Shown here: one piece after another, positions 55,164-64,000 of the stretch | How the letters are laid out: every line of letters begins with the position of its first letter | Numbering within the stretch: position 1 is the first letter of the stretch | Assembly (NCBI GenBank): GCA_937900485.1 | Contig: CALCEL010000062.1 | Span: 1-64,000 of the forward strand | Origin: an uncultured Prevotellaceae bacterium | GTDB lineage: Bacteria > Bacteroidota > Bacteroidia > Bacteroidales > Bacteroidaceae | Length of the DNA stretch: 64,000 nucleotides | Reading direction: 5' to 3' | Notes under the pieces: generated by a model | The model's database searches: none | What the model was told of the DNA's origin: nothing | The model's input: the letters and a program-made list of their open reading frames with translations, nothing else | Translations under genes and position numbers: made by a program

Positions 55164-56561
55164 ATGAACAAAAAAACAATACTGCTAATGATGGTACTCA
55201 CCCTTGGGTGCGTACCATCATTTTCTAAGAAGATAACGAAAGATCTGTGGCCCGACGGGACAGAGATCAGCGAGTGGTTCAGAGACACCACACAGACAAG
55301 AACCGACGTTTTCACAAACAAATACCGTATAACAGACTACGGAGTGATAAATGACGGAAGGACACACACTAAAGAGTTTCAGGCTCTGATTGACAAGGTA
55401 GCCGCCGACGGCGGAGGACTGATAGTGGTCCCTGAGGGCACATACCTCACCGGCGCTCTCTTCTTCCGACAAGGCATCCATCTTCATGTCATGAGTGGCG
55501 GTGTCATAATGGGAAGTAACGACCCTTCGGACTACCCTATCCTCAAGACCAGAATAGAAGGTGAGACATGCCTATACTACTCAGCACTGATTAACGCAGA
55601 CTCCGTCGACGGATTCACGATGACAGGCCGAGGCACGATAGACGGTAATGGCCTAACATACTGGAAACATTTCTGGGAGCGCCGCTCATGGAACCCTAAG
55701 TGCACGAACAAAGACGAGCAACGTCCGCGTCTGGTATACATAAGCAACAGCAAGAACGTCAGGATAGAAGGACTGAACCTTCAGAACTCAGCATTCTGGA
55801 CCACACATATCTACAACTCTGAGAATGTCAAGCTGCTCCGCCTACACATCTACTCTCCAGCCAAACCGGTCAAGGCGCCGTCAACAGATGCCGTAGACCT
55901 TGACGTCGTGCGCAACGTGCTTATCAAGGACTGTTATATGAGCGTCAACGATGACGCTGTTGCCATAAAAGGAGGCAAGGGTCCATACGCCGACGCCTTC
56001 ATTGGTGTGGAGACAAACGACAGGAGCAAGTCGCCGAAATATCCGGGTGTGAACCTCAATGACTTTCCGGAGATGTCAGGAGACGGTGAGAACAGCAACA
56101 TAATCATCGAAGACTGCGAGTACGGCTTCTGTCACGGATGCCTGACATTAGGATCCGAGTCAGTCTACAGCCACAACATCATTCTGCGTAACATCAAGGT
56201 CAACGAGGCCAACAACCTTCTGTGGCTCAAGATGCGTCCAGACACTCCACAGAGATACAGCAACATAACAGTGGAGAAAATCACAGGCAACGGAAGAAAT
56301 TTCATACTTGTCGCTCCATGGACACAGTTCTACGACCTCAAGGGACGCAAGGATTTCCCGATGTCATATTCTGACAACATCACCATGCGTGACATCACCT
56401 TCGAATGCAGAGTCTTTTTCAATGTCAAGCAAGACGAGTCACAATACCATCTTAGCAACTTCACCTTCGAGAATCTAAATATAAGAGGTGAGGATACGGA
56501 TTTTCACGAGGAATATGTGGAAAACTTCGTGATAAAAAATCTCCATGTTACAAAAAAGTGA
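55164..56561 (+). CDS. Exported GH28 family (polygalacturonase-like) glycosidase
   Basis: 465 residues with a signal peptide (MNKKTILLMMVLTLGCVPSF). A right-handed parallel beta-helix is indicated by repeated short strands. GH28 motifs can be matched: STDAVDLD for NTD, VNDDAVAIK for DD, and FCHGCLTLGSES for GHG. The fourth motif, normally RIK, appears as WLKMRPD. The two Asp of DD and one Asp of the first motif, the catalytic set of the family, are conserved. Such enzymes cut polygalacturonan or rhamnogalacturonan; the altered motifs make the exact linkage unclear. It is the only glycosidase in the operon. Confidence 0.85.
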   Translation: MNKKTILLMMVLTLGCVPSFSKKITKDLWPDGTEISEWFRDTTQTRTDVFTNKYRITDYGVINDGRTHTKEFQALIDKVAADGGGLIVVPEGTYLTGALFFRQGIHLHVMSGGVIMGSNDPSDYPILKTRIEGETCLYYSALINADSVDGFTMTGRGTIDGNGLTYWKHFWERRSWNPKCTNKDEQRPRLVYISNSKNVRIEGLNLQNSAFWTTHIYNSENVKLLRLHIYSPAKPVKAPSTDAVDLDVVRNVLIKDCYMSVNDDAVAIKGGKGPYADAFIGVETNDRSKSPKYPGVNLNDFPEMSGDGENSNIIIEDCEYGFCHGCLTLGSESVYSHNIILRNIKVNEANNLLWLKMRPDTPQRYSNITVEKITGNGRNFILVAPWTQFYDLKGRKDFPMSYSDNITMRDITFECRVFFNVKQDESQYHLSNFTFENLNIRGEDTDFHEEYVENFVIKNLHVTKK

Positions 56562-56604
56562 TAACTTCGCGGTGAAAATAACACTTTAAATTCACTTAAT
56601 AACA

Positions 56605-58323
56605 ATGCAATGGTTGATTGATCTATTTATGACAGGAGGCGGTGTGGCGCATACCGTTATACTTTACTCCTTAGTCATATCCCTGGGAGTGTTTTTAGGA
56701 AACAAGGTAAAAATAGCAGGCGTCTCACTTGGAGTAACATGGATTCTGTTCGTAGGTATCCTTGTCGGTGACCTTCTCATGCGCGGACATGTCGAGGAGA
56801 ACACTGCTGTCCTAAACTTCATCCAAGACTTTGGTCTTATCCTCTTCGTCTTCTCTATCGGACTGCAGGTGGGACCATCATTTTTCACAAGCTTCAAGCA
56901 AGGTGGAATCAAGGCTAACGAGGTAGCTCTCGGCATCGTGCTGCTCAACATCGTAGTGATGCTGTGTCTGTACTTCGGACTGCGTAACCTCATTCCAGCA
57001 GCCAACGACCTTCCGATGATGGTCGGAACACTGTGTGGAGCAGTTACCAACACACCTGGTCTCGGTGCCGCTAACGCCGCACTGGATCAGATAAACAGCG
57101 TACATCCTGAGATTTTCCACGGAATGGTACCTGTAATCGCCAATGGATACGCATGCGCCTACCCTCTCGGAGTCGTCGGCATTATACTGTCCATAATCCT
57201 CATCCGAGTAATCTTTAAGATCAACTTCAAGGAAGAAGAGGAGCACTTCAACAAGAAAAACAATCAGGCTGCGTCCATCAAGCCTCACCTGATGCACGTC
57301 GAGGTTAAGAACGACGCCATCAACAACAAGTCTATCCTTGAGGTACGAGGATTCATCGGACGTGACTTCGTCTGCTCACGTATGCTGCACGAAGGACATG
57401 TAGTAGTGCCAAAGAAGGACACCATACTTGCCGTGGGAGACAAACTCTACATCGTATGTGCAGAGGAAGACGCCGACGCCATCGTGGCATTTATCGGTTC
57501 TGTGGTACAGGTAGACTGGGAGGAGCAAGACCTGCCTATGGACTCACGACGAACACTCGTCACGAAGAATAACATCAACGGACGCACTCTTGGCAGTCTG
57601 CACCCAAGCTCCATGTATGGAGTCAACGTCACACGTCTCTACCGTTCCGGTATGGAGATCTTCGCCAGTCCAAGCACCATACTTCAGGTTGGTGACAGCG
57701 TCGTGGTCGTTGGTCCAGAGGATGCTGTCGACCGCTTCGCCAACGTGTTGGGCGACCAGAGACAGCAGCTCGACAAGCCAAACCTGCTCACACTCTTCGT
57801 CGGCATTCTCGTTGGTATAATCTTCGGAATGCTTCCAATAGAGATACCAGGCATGTCAATGCCAGTGAAGCTGGGACTCGCCGGAGGTCCACTCATCATC
57901 GCCATCCTGCTTGGACGATTCGGATTCAAACTGAAACTGGTGGCCTACACCACTAACTCCGCGTCACTCATGATACGTGATATCGGTCTGGTGCTCTTCC
58001 TCGCTAGCGTAGGTATCAAGGCTGGAGGCAACTTCGTCGACACAGTACTCAACGGAGGTATACATTACGTGTGGATGGGATTCCTTATAACCGTCGTTCC
58101 ACTCATCATCATGGGTATCTTCGCGAGAGTGAAATGGCACATGAACTACTTCCTGTTGATGGGTATCATCTCTGGTGCCACAACAGACCCACCAGCACTT
58201 GCCTTCTCACAGGCAACAGCGAATAATGGTATACCTTCAGTGGGTTACTCTACTGTCTATCCATTGTCCATGTTCTTGAGAATCATCACAGCACAAGTAA
58301 TAATACTAATGCTTTGCTCTTAA
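56605..58323 (+). CDS. AspT/YidE-type transporter with two TrkA-C domains
   Basis: 572 residues. Two membrane halves of about five or six helices each flank a central cytosolic region with two TrkA-C/RCK-C modules (ILEVRGFIGRDFVCSRMLHE and TLGSLHPSSMYGVNVTRLYR). Family features are LCGAVTNTPGLGAANAAL in the first half and ISGATTDPPALAFSQATAN in the second, the inverted-repeat P-rich segments. Members include the aspartate:alanine exchanger; many in gut bacteria have unknown substrates. It follows GH28 by 43 bp without an obvious terminator. The next gene overlaps its stop by one base. Confidence 0.88.
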   Translation: MQWLIDLFMTGGGVAHTVILYSLVISLGVFLGNKVKIAGVSLGVTWILFVGILVGDLLMRGHVEENTAVLNFIQDFGLILFVFSIGLQVGPSFFTSFKQGGIKANEVALGIVLLNIVVMLCLYFGLRNLIPAANDLPMMVGTLCGAVTNTPGLGAANAALDQINSVHPEIFHGMVPVIANGYACAYPLGVVGIILSIILIRVIFKINFKEEEEHFNKKNNQAASIKPHLMHVEVKNDAINNKSILEVRGFIGRDFVCSRMLHEGHVVVPKKDTILAVGDKLYIVCAEEDADAIVAFIGSVVQVDWEEQDLPMDSRRTLVTKNNINGRTLGSLHPSSMYGVNVTRLYRSGMEIFASPSTILQVGDSVVVVGPEDAVDRFANVLGDQRQQLDKPNLLTLFVGILVGIIFGMLPIEIPGMSMPVKLGLAGGPLIIAILLGRFGFKLKLVAYTTNSASLMIRDIGLVLFLASVGIKAGGNFVDTVLNGGIHYVWMGFLITVVPLIIMGIFARVKWHMNYFLLMGIISGATTDPPALAFSQATANNGIPSVGYSTVYPLSMFLRIITAQVIILMLCS

Positions 58324-59054
58324 TGAATATAAACAATATCATAGAGACAGCTATGCAGTCAATGGATTTTCCTCTGTTGACTGCATTCATTTTAGGATTA
58401 CTGGTCGCACTCAACCCGTGTCAGCTGTCCATCAATATCTCCGCAATAACATACATACTGAAGACTGAGCACCAGCAACAGGCACGGTCGATATGGTCGA
58501 AATACACCATGCAGACCTCATTGCCATACGCAATGGGAAAAACGGTGACCTACACCGGATTAGGGTGGATACTTATGTGTCTGATCGGAGGCGGCAGCAA
58601 CATCAGCGGCTTCAGCAACATTTTAAGCAAGACAGAAGTCGTATTGCCGTATCTGCTCATCGCCATAGGACTTTATCTGTTGACACGAGCCTTTCATCAC
58701 CATGTTCACCATGGAGACAGCTGCCATCACTCCGGACAGATCATAAGAAGAAACGGGCCACTCGGTTCACTCATTCTCGGTATGACACTGGCTATGGCCT
58801 TTTGTCCCGAGAGCGCAATATTCTATTTCGGCATCATGCTACCGCTGTCCGTCAAGACTGATGTGGGAGTGGCTATGCCGCTGATTTTCGGAATAGGCGC
58901 CAGCGTACCGGTGGTACTCATATCATGGATTATGCATGTCGCTATGGATAAGGCTAAAAAACTCAGTGACAGTTTCGAGAGATTCCAACAGATACTCAAC
59001 ATATTAACAGGGTTGTTATTCTTGTTGCTTGCTTACGTCATACTGTCAGAGTAA
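58323..59054 (+). CDS. Small polytopic permease, TauE/DsbD-like (ArsG-type)
   Basis: About 243 residues with six or seven hydrophobic helices. LGLLVALNPCQLSINISAIT and LGMTLAMAFCPESAIFYFG each carry a Pro and Cys at the helix start, the internal-repeat pattern of the DsbD/CcdA and TauE-related permeases; database relatives in Bacteroidetes are often named ArsG-type or sulfite exporter. A cytosolic or periplasmic loop near residues 125-140 is His-rich (HHHVHHGDSCHH), which suggests metal binding. The ATG at 58323 overlaps the previous stop (TAATG). The function is not known. Confidence 0.65.
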   Translation: MNINNIIETAMQSMDFPLLTAFILGLLVALNPCQLSINISAITYILKTEHQQQARSIWSKYTMQTSLPYAMGKTVTYTGLGWILMCLIGGGSNISGFSNILSKTEVVLPYLLIAIGLYLLTRAFHHHVHHGDSCHHSGQIIRRNGPLGSLILGMTLAMAFCPESAIFYFGIMLPLSVKTDVGVAMPLIFGIGASVPVVLISWIMHVAMDKAKKLSDSFERFQQILNILTGLLFLLLAYVILSE

Positions 59055-59090
59055 AACAATTAACACAGTTATATTATAATATGTGTCATG

Positions 59091-59132
59091 AAAAGAAAGA
59101 ATGTCCAGATTAATCCAGACATTCTTTCTTTT
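59091..59132 (+). terminator. Terminator after the small permease gene
   Basis: AAAAGAAAGAATGTC (59091-59105) pairs perfectly over 15 bp with GACATTCTTTCTTTT (59118-59132); a T-rich stretch completes it. Repeat copy D starts 8 bp later. Confidence 0.85.
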
Positions 59133-59140
59133 TGTTTACA

Positions 59141-59470
59141 GGGGGAATAAAGGACAATTTAGAACTTAACCAAATTTCCAATGCCTATTATTTGAGAAAT
59201 TTGGGTTAATTTGTTGATATTCTTATTACAAGGAGTTTAAAAACCTTGTGTCTCTTTTTTGAAATTCTTAGGTTAGGTGGTAGTCTATATACAGGTCTGA
59301 GAAATTCAAAATCCTAACCTGGACTTTTCAGCGTCCTAACCTGAGATTTTCAGACGCCCAATAAAGCACGGGAAAATTCCAGAAGTCATTTTTTCGTTGC
59401 CATGTATCAACGAAAAAAGAGGAGTTTCGGACAGTAAGAAATTGGAGTGCGGATAAGAAATCTGGTAATG
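59141..59470 (+). repeat. Dispersed intergenic repeat, copy D
   Basis: Core CTTAGGTTAGG (59267-59277), 35 bp, CCTAACCT (59313-59320), 14 bp, CCTAACCTGAG (59335-59345). The second hairpin is perfect here: TTTTTTCGTTG against CAACGAAAAAA, with an 8-nt loop, near 59390-59420. It starts GGGGGAATAAAGGACAATTT and ends like copy B. It lies just past a terminator, in the orientation of the upstream gene. Confidence 0.9.
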
Positions 59471-59849
59471 TTTTTCTGTGCTTAAATCCTGTGTCTTTAT
59501 ATTACCAGTAGTACACATTTAGCCTTCCGACAAATATCCTCAACAAGAAATGAACCCCAAAAGTCGGACCAACGCCTTTCAAGGTATATGGTGTCGTGTG
59601 TCCGGCGCATAATCGACTGACATGAAAAAAAAAAGAAAAACAAAAAGTAAAATCTAAACGCTTTTAGTCTATTAATATTCTGCAAGTTAACATATATGTA
59701 ACATTGCGAAAAACATTTGTAACATCATTTCAGAAAGTCAAAAGAATAAAAAACTACATTTGCATTAATCTTTGGCCACTAACACAAGAACAAAAGTAAC
59801 GTAGCGTCAATGCTAAAGAAAAACATTATCTTACTAATACTAAAAAACT
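59471..59849 (+). promoter_or_regulatory. Control region of the third SusC/SusD locus
   Basis: About 380 bp without a gene. TACATTTG (59755-59762) fits the -7 box; no good -33 partner, again compatible with an activator-dependent promoter. The leader to 59850 would be about 80 nt. An A-rich tract lies at 59624-59650. Confidence 0.5.
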
Positions 59850-62800
59850 ATGAGCAACACTAACAAACATTTCAGGACCGTTTGCCTTTCAGCTCTGATG
59901 TGTATGAGTCCCTTATGGGTGATGGCACAACAGAAGATGATGGTCAGCGGTATCGTAAGCGACAGTGAAGGTCCCCTCATGAGCGCAGCCGTCAAGATCA
60001 AGGGTACGACGAAAGGAATGGTCACCGACTTGAACGGAAAATACTCTATAGAAGTGGAGCCAGGTCAGACTCTGGAGTTCTCCTTCTTAGGATATGAGAC
60101 GAAAAGCGTGAAGGTGGGCAGTAAGAACACGATAAACATCACCTTGGACGACAACAGCAACCTGCTGTCCGACGTTGTCGTGGTAGGTTATGGACAGATG
60201 CGTCGTTCCGACCTTACCGGAGCCGTGGTGTCCGTTGACAGCAAGTCAATAGAGAAGTCTGTCCCGACTTCCATAGACCAGGTGCTGCAGGGACGCGCCG
60301 CCGGAGTGCAGATACAGAGCAACACAGGTACGCCAGGTGGTTCGACAAGCATACGTATCCGAGGAACAAACTCCATCAACCTCACCTCACAACCGATCTT
60401 TGTTATCGACGGAGTGGTCATCGAGACAAGTATTAACGAGGGTGAGGAGGCTTCCAATCCGTTGGCATCAATCAACCCGTCGGACATCGTGAGCATGGAC
60501 ATCCTCAAAGACGCCAGCGCCACAGCCATATATGGCTCACGCGCGTCAAACGGTGTGATTATGATCACCACCAAACAGGGTCATAAGGGAGAGTCAAAGA
60601 TCACATACGACGGTTATGTGGGATGGCAGAGCCTTCCTAAGCATCTCGACGTGATGGACCTCAGGGAGTATGCGGCTCATCATAACGACAGGTCTGAGGC
60701 GGGCATCGTTCAGGCCAGCAGCAACTATGTCACACCTGAGCTTCTCGGAAAGGGAACGGACTGGCAGAAGGAATTGTTCCAGACCGCTTTCATGACAAGT
60801 CATAACGTTGGAGTGACTGGAGGCAACGACAAGACAACCTATTCCCTGAACTACGGTTACCTCAAGCAAGAAGGTATAGCGATAGGCTCTGGCTTCAGAC
60901 GTCAGACGCTGAGAGGAAACATAGAGTCTCAGGTCAAGTCATGGCTGAAAGCCGGACTCAACTTCTCGCTCGCCGACGTGCGACAGGATGTGGGTACAGA
61001 CCAGAACAACACCATCTATAACGCTTTGCGTCAACAGCCGGGAGTAGCGGTCAGGACAGCCACAGGCAGTTATGACGGACCGGACGACGTCTATATGCCT
61101 ACGAACCCGGTGGCGATGGCTGAGATACATGACAACTACTACAAGAAATTCAATTTCCGCGCCAACACTTTCCTGGAGGCCACACTGCTGCCGGAGCTGA
61201 AATTCAAGACTGAGCTGTCAGCAGACTATAACTTCAATAATCACTATTACTACGAGCCGGACTATACGTTCGGAGTGCTCGTCAGTGAGACACGCACGTC
61301 AAAATGGCCTAAGGTGAACACCAAGTACTGGTCATGGAGAAACATTCTGACATATGACAAGACATTCGCCGAGACACATAAGCTCAACGTGATGATAGGT
61401 CAGGAGATGAGCCACAGCCACTGGGAGTCACAAACATCCACAGCGTCAGGCTTCCTGTCTAACTCAGCCAAAGACCCGTCAGCCGGTGACATCACCACAT
61501 CAACAGGTACAGGCACTCAGGTGAACAACTCACTCTTCTCATACTTCGGAAGAGCGTTCTACTCTTACGACGACCGTTATCTAGCCACCTTCACTCTCCG
61601 TCGCGACGGCTCATCCAAGTTCGCCAAGGACAACAGATGGGGATGGTTCCCGTCAGCTGCCCTCGCATGGAAATTCTCCAACGAGGAGTTTATAGGTGAG
61701 AACAGCGTGCTTAACAACGGTAAGTTACGTCTCGGATGGGGTAACACCGGTAATCAGAACGTGGACAACTGGACATACATGGCGCTGATGGCAACCAAGA
61801 CCACACCTTGGGGTGTCGGTGTGCTCAACGGCAACACAGCGAACAAAGAGCTGAAATGGGAGGGCACAACATCTTATAACATCGGTCTGGACCTGAACTT
61901 CTTTGACAACCGCATAGAGTTCATCGCCGACTGGTATTACAAGAAGACCAACAACCTCATCTTGCAGGTGGCTCTCCCTGCTTATCTAGGCTCAAGCGGA
62001 GCGGGAGCAGCCAGCAACCCATGGGCTAACGTCGGCTCCATCAGAAACACAGGTATAGAGCTGACCCTCAACACCGTCAACATCGACAACGGTGATTTCA
62101 TGTGGCGCACTAACCTCGTTTATTCCATGAACAGAAACAAGGTGCTCTCTCTCGACTCTGAGACTGCGACACTGCCTGTCACTGTACAGATTGGCTCCGA
62201 CGTCACGACGGTGACCAACACGACTGTGGGACACAGCATCGGCGAGTTCTGGGGATATAAGGTGATCGGACGTTTCGACTCCGCTGATGACTTTTACTAT
62301 AAAGACGCTAACGGACAGGTAAAACAAGTGGCACTGCCTGAAGGCGCTAAGATAGAGGAAGGCGGCGTATGGATCGGTGACTACCGCTTCGCGGACCTCA
62401 ACAACGACGGTGTGATAAACAACGACGACTGTACGTTCCTCGGCAATCCTGAGCCTAAGTTCACGTTCGGTATCGGCAACACATTCACCTACAAGAACTG
62501 GGACCTCACCGTATTCTTCTCCGGAAGCGTGGGAAACAAGGTGGTGAACTATGCTCGACGCTGGCTGGAGAACCCGTCAGAGAACGCTAACCTGCTCTCT
62601 ACCGTCAGAAACTACGCCGTAGTGAGCAAGATCGACGAGAACGGACCGGACGACTATCGTAACTACTATGTCAGCAACGCCGGCTCAACGACTCTGCCTC
62701 GTCTGTCTAATGCGAAGACAAACGTCAACAACAGAATGAGTGACCGCTTCATCGAGGACGGCTCATACTTACGTCTACAGAACGTCAGCCTCTCATACAC

Positions 62801-63005
62801 TTTCCCTAAGAGGATGTTGAGCAAGACTCCGATAGACAACCTCAAACTATATTGTAACATACAGAACCTGTTCACGATTTCCAACTACGACGGATATGAT
62901 CCAGAGGTGGGATGCTACTACGGCAACTCACTCCTCAACGGAGTAGACTTCGGACGCTATCCTTCTCCACGAGTATACACAGTTGGTCTTAATGTGACAT
63001 TCTAA
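59850..63005 (+). CDS. SusC/RagA TonB-dependent outer-membrane transporter (pair 3)
   Basis: 1051 residues with a signal peptide ending near WVMAQQ. A carboxypeptidase-D-like domain follows (MVSGIVSDSEGPLMSAAVKI, FSFLGYETKSVKVG). The classical LSDVVVVGYGQMRRSDLTGA stretch before the plug is present, unlike in pairs 1 and 2. The plug has IDQVLQGRAAGVQIQSNTGT, TSIRIRGTNSINLTSQPIFV and ILKDASATAIYGSRASNGVI. The barrel ends YTVGLNVTF. It starts a separate transcription unit with its own -7 element. The SusD partner follows by 13 bp. Confidence 0.95.
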   Translation: MSNTNKHFRTVCLSALMCMSPLWVMAQQKMMVSGIVSDSEGPLMSAAVKIKGTTKGMVTDLNGKYSIEVEPGQTLEFSFLGYETKSVKVGSKNTINITLDDNSNLLSDVVVVGYGQMRRSDLTGAVVSVDSKSIEKSVPTSIDQVLQGRAAGVQIQSNTGTPGGSTSIRIRGTNSINLTSQPIFVIDGVVIETSINEGEEASNPLASINPSDIVSMDILKDASATAIYGSRASNGVIMITTKQGHKGESKITYDGYVGWQSLPKHLDVMDLREYAAHHNDRSEAGIVQASSNYVTPELLGKGTDWQKELFQTAFMTSHNVGVTGGNDKTTYSLNYGYLKQEGIAIGSGFRRQTLRGNIESQVKSWLKAGLNFSLADVRQDVGTDQNNTIYNALRQQPGVAVRTATGSYDGPDDVYMPTNPVAMAEIHDNYYKKFNFRANTFLEATLLPELKFKTELSADYNFNNHYYYEPDYTFGVLVSETRTSKWPKVNTKYWSWRNILTYDKTFAETHKLNVMIGQEMSHSHWESQTSTASGFLSNSAKDPSAGDITTSTGTGTQVNNSLFSYFGRAFYSYDDRYLATFTLRRDGSSKFAKDNRWGWFPSAALAWKFSNEEFIGENSVLNNGKLRLGWGNTGNQNVDNWTYMALMATKTTPWGVGVLNGNTANKELKWEGTTSYNIGLDLNFFDNRIEFIADWYYKKTNNLILQVALPAYLGSSGAGAASNPWANVGSIRNTGIELTLNTVNIDNGDFMWRTNLVYSMNRNKVLSLDSETATLPVTVQIGSDVTTVTNTTVGHSIGEFWGYKVIGRFDSADDFYYKDANGQVKQVALPEGAKIEEGGVWIGDYRFADLNNDGVINNDDCTFLGNPEPKFTFGIGNTFTYKNWDLTVFFSGSVGNKVVNYARRWLENPSENANLLSTVRNYAVVSKIDENGPDDYRNYYVSNAGSTTLPRLSNAKTNVNNRMSDRFIEDGSYLRLQNVSLSYTFPKRMLSKTPIDNLKLYCNIQNLFTISNYDGYDPEVGCYYGNSLLNGVDFGRYPSPRVYTVGLNVTF

Positions 63006-63018
63006 ATTTTATAATGAC

Positions 63019-64000
63019 ATGAAAAAACATATATTATATACAATGGTTATCACCGGTGCGATGGCTATGGGCAGTTGTGCCGACAGTTTTCTTGACCAGG
63101 AAAACACGACAAGTCTCAACCAGGAGACCTACTTTGACTCCGACGAGGCTGTCGAGGCTGCCATATATCCCTTGTACAACTACGTGTGGTCCGACTTCAA
63201 TAATAAGTTCTACTATGGCATGGGTGACGGAAGAGCTAACAACATAACAGCTCAGTATTCTGACTACATCTATCCATACACTAACCTCAACGAGACATCT
63301 CTGACTGATGGACTCAACGACGCATGGAACTCTTTTTACTCTGTTGTGTCACAGGCCAACAACGTTATAAATAACATCAAGCAGTTCTCATCATCTGCCG
63401 TATCTGAGAATGCTAAGACTCAAGGCATCGCTCAGGCGCGTTTCATGCGAGGCGTGGCAATGTGGTACATAGCGTCACTCTGGGGCGACGCCATCATATA
63501 CGAGAACACCTCCGACCTCGTCAACAGCTACGGCAGCGAAGCGCCATACCGCCAGGCGGATGTCATGGAGTTTGCCATTCGCGACATGGAGTATGCGGCG
63601 AAGCATCTTAACGCCACATCCTCAGTCAGCGGTTTCGTGAACAAGTACAGCGCTTACGGCATGTTGTCAAGAATGTACCTGTCAATGGCCGGACTGATAA
63701 AGGACGGCCAGTACAACGGTGATGACAATGAGATAGTGACAAACTTCAACAGAGGCGTACGTAACAGCTACTACCTCGACTTGGCAAGGAAGGCAGCACT
63801 GAAGGTATGTGAGGAATATAACGGTGAGCTGGAGAGCAACTACGGTTCTCTGTTCTCACTGGTATCCATGAACGGAGAGGCACCTTACTACCCTATCGAG
63901 GCTAAGGCCAACTCGTCTTCAGAGTCATTATTCCAACTCCAGTGGATCAACGGCTCTACTGACGCCGTCGGATGGGGATGTACTCAGCAGATCACCGCTT
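63019..64000 (+). CDS. SusD/RagB lipoprotein (pair 3), 3'-truncated by the window
   Basis: At least 327 residues; no stop before the window end. The lipobox is AMGSC (Cys20), followed by ADSFLDQENTTSLNQETYF. The SusD helix RFMRGVAMWYIASLWGD is visible near residue 155, then YSAYGMLSRMYLSMAG. An earlier ATG at 63014 is out of frame and stops at once, so 63019 is the start. It pairs with the preceding SusC. Confidence 0.93.
   Translation, partial: MKKHILYTMVITGAMAMGSCADSFLDQENTTSLNQETYFDSDEAVEAAIYPLYNYVWSDFNNKFYYGMGDGRANNITAQYSDYIYPYTNLNETSLTDGLNDAWNSFYSVVSQANNVINNIKQFSSSAVSENAKTQGIAQARFMRGVAMWYIASLWGDAIIYENTSDLVNSYGSEAPYRQADVMEFAIRDMEYAAKHLNATSSVSGFVNKYSAYGMLSRMYLSMAGLIKDGQYNGDDNEIVTNFNRGVRNSYYLDLARKAALKVCEEYNGELESNYGSLFSLVSMNGEAPYYPIEAKANSSSESLFQLQWINGSTDAVGWGCTQQITA

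Overview
The window looks like chromosomal DNA of a Bacteroidales bacterium, most likely a Prevotellaceae member. Evidence: three SusC/SusD-type outer-membrane nutrient-uptake pairs; lipoproteins whose signal cysteine is followed by K/S-D-D or similar acidic residues; promoters of the Bacteroidetes type (TTTG, 19-20 bp, TAnnTTTG); secreted enzymes with short C-terminal tails like type IX secretion signals; and DUF349, RsfS and FtsH proteins of Bacteroidetes type. I see no rRNA, tRNA, CRISPR array, insertion sequence or phage gene.

Layout. 1-6.7 kb is the edge of a surface polysaccharide locus: a Wzx-like flippase on the plus strand faces a minus-strand operon of sugar transferase, SLBB export protein and UDP-galactopyranose mutase. 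6.8-11 kb holds an NhaC antiporter and two peptidases (PepC with a signal peptide, PepT). 11.2-14.2 kb holds rmlB and a secreted GH27 alpha-galactosidase. 15-25 kb is housekeeping: topB-mlaF-mlaE on the minus strand, divergent from lptB-rsfS-ftsH-cdsA and a DUF349 gene. 25.6-34.5 kb has a BASS transporter facing away from an M64 peptidase and two tandem GH128-like secreted glycosidases. 35.1-36.7 kb is a small minus-strand redox or metal operon: ArsR regulator, ferredoxin, membrane Fe-S protein and a C_GCAxxG_C_C protein. 37.2-56.6 kb is a long operon with two SusC/SusD pairs, three fasciclin (FAS1) lipoproteins and one GH28 enzyme. An AspT-type transporter and a small polytopic permease follow. 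From 59.85 kb a second SusC/SusD locus starts and runs off the window.

How the genes work together. The FAS1/SusCD/GH28 block reads as one surface machine: lipoproteins capture and present a ligand, two TonB-dependent channels import it, and one pectinase-like enzyme processes it. It encodes no visible regulator and only one catalytic gene, so most of its protein mass is binding and transport.

The least explained feature is a family of dispersed intergenic repeats, about 310-330 bp, with four copies at about 1.9, 14.4, 34.7 and 59.1 kb. All share a 79-bp core: an 11-bp arm, 35 bp, an 8-bp arm, 14 bp and the complementary 11-bp arm, with the 35 and 14 bp spacings identical in all four. Each copy lies just beyond the 3' end of a gene and in that gene's orientation. 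The antisense strand keeps an open frame in the same phase in all four copies.
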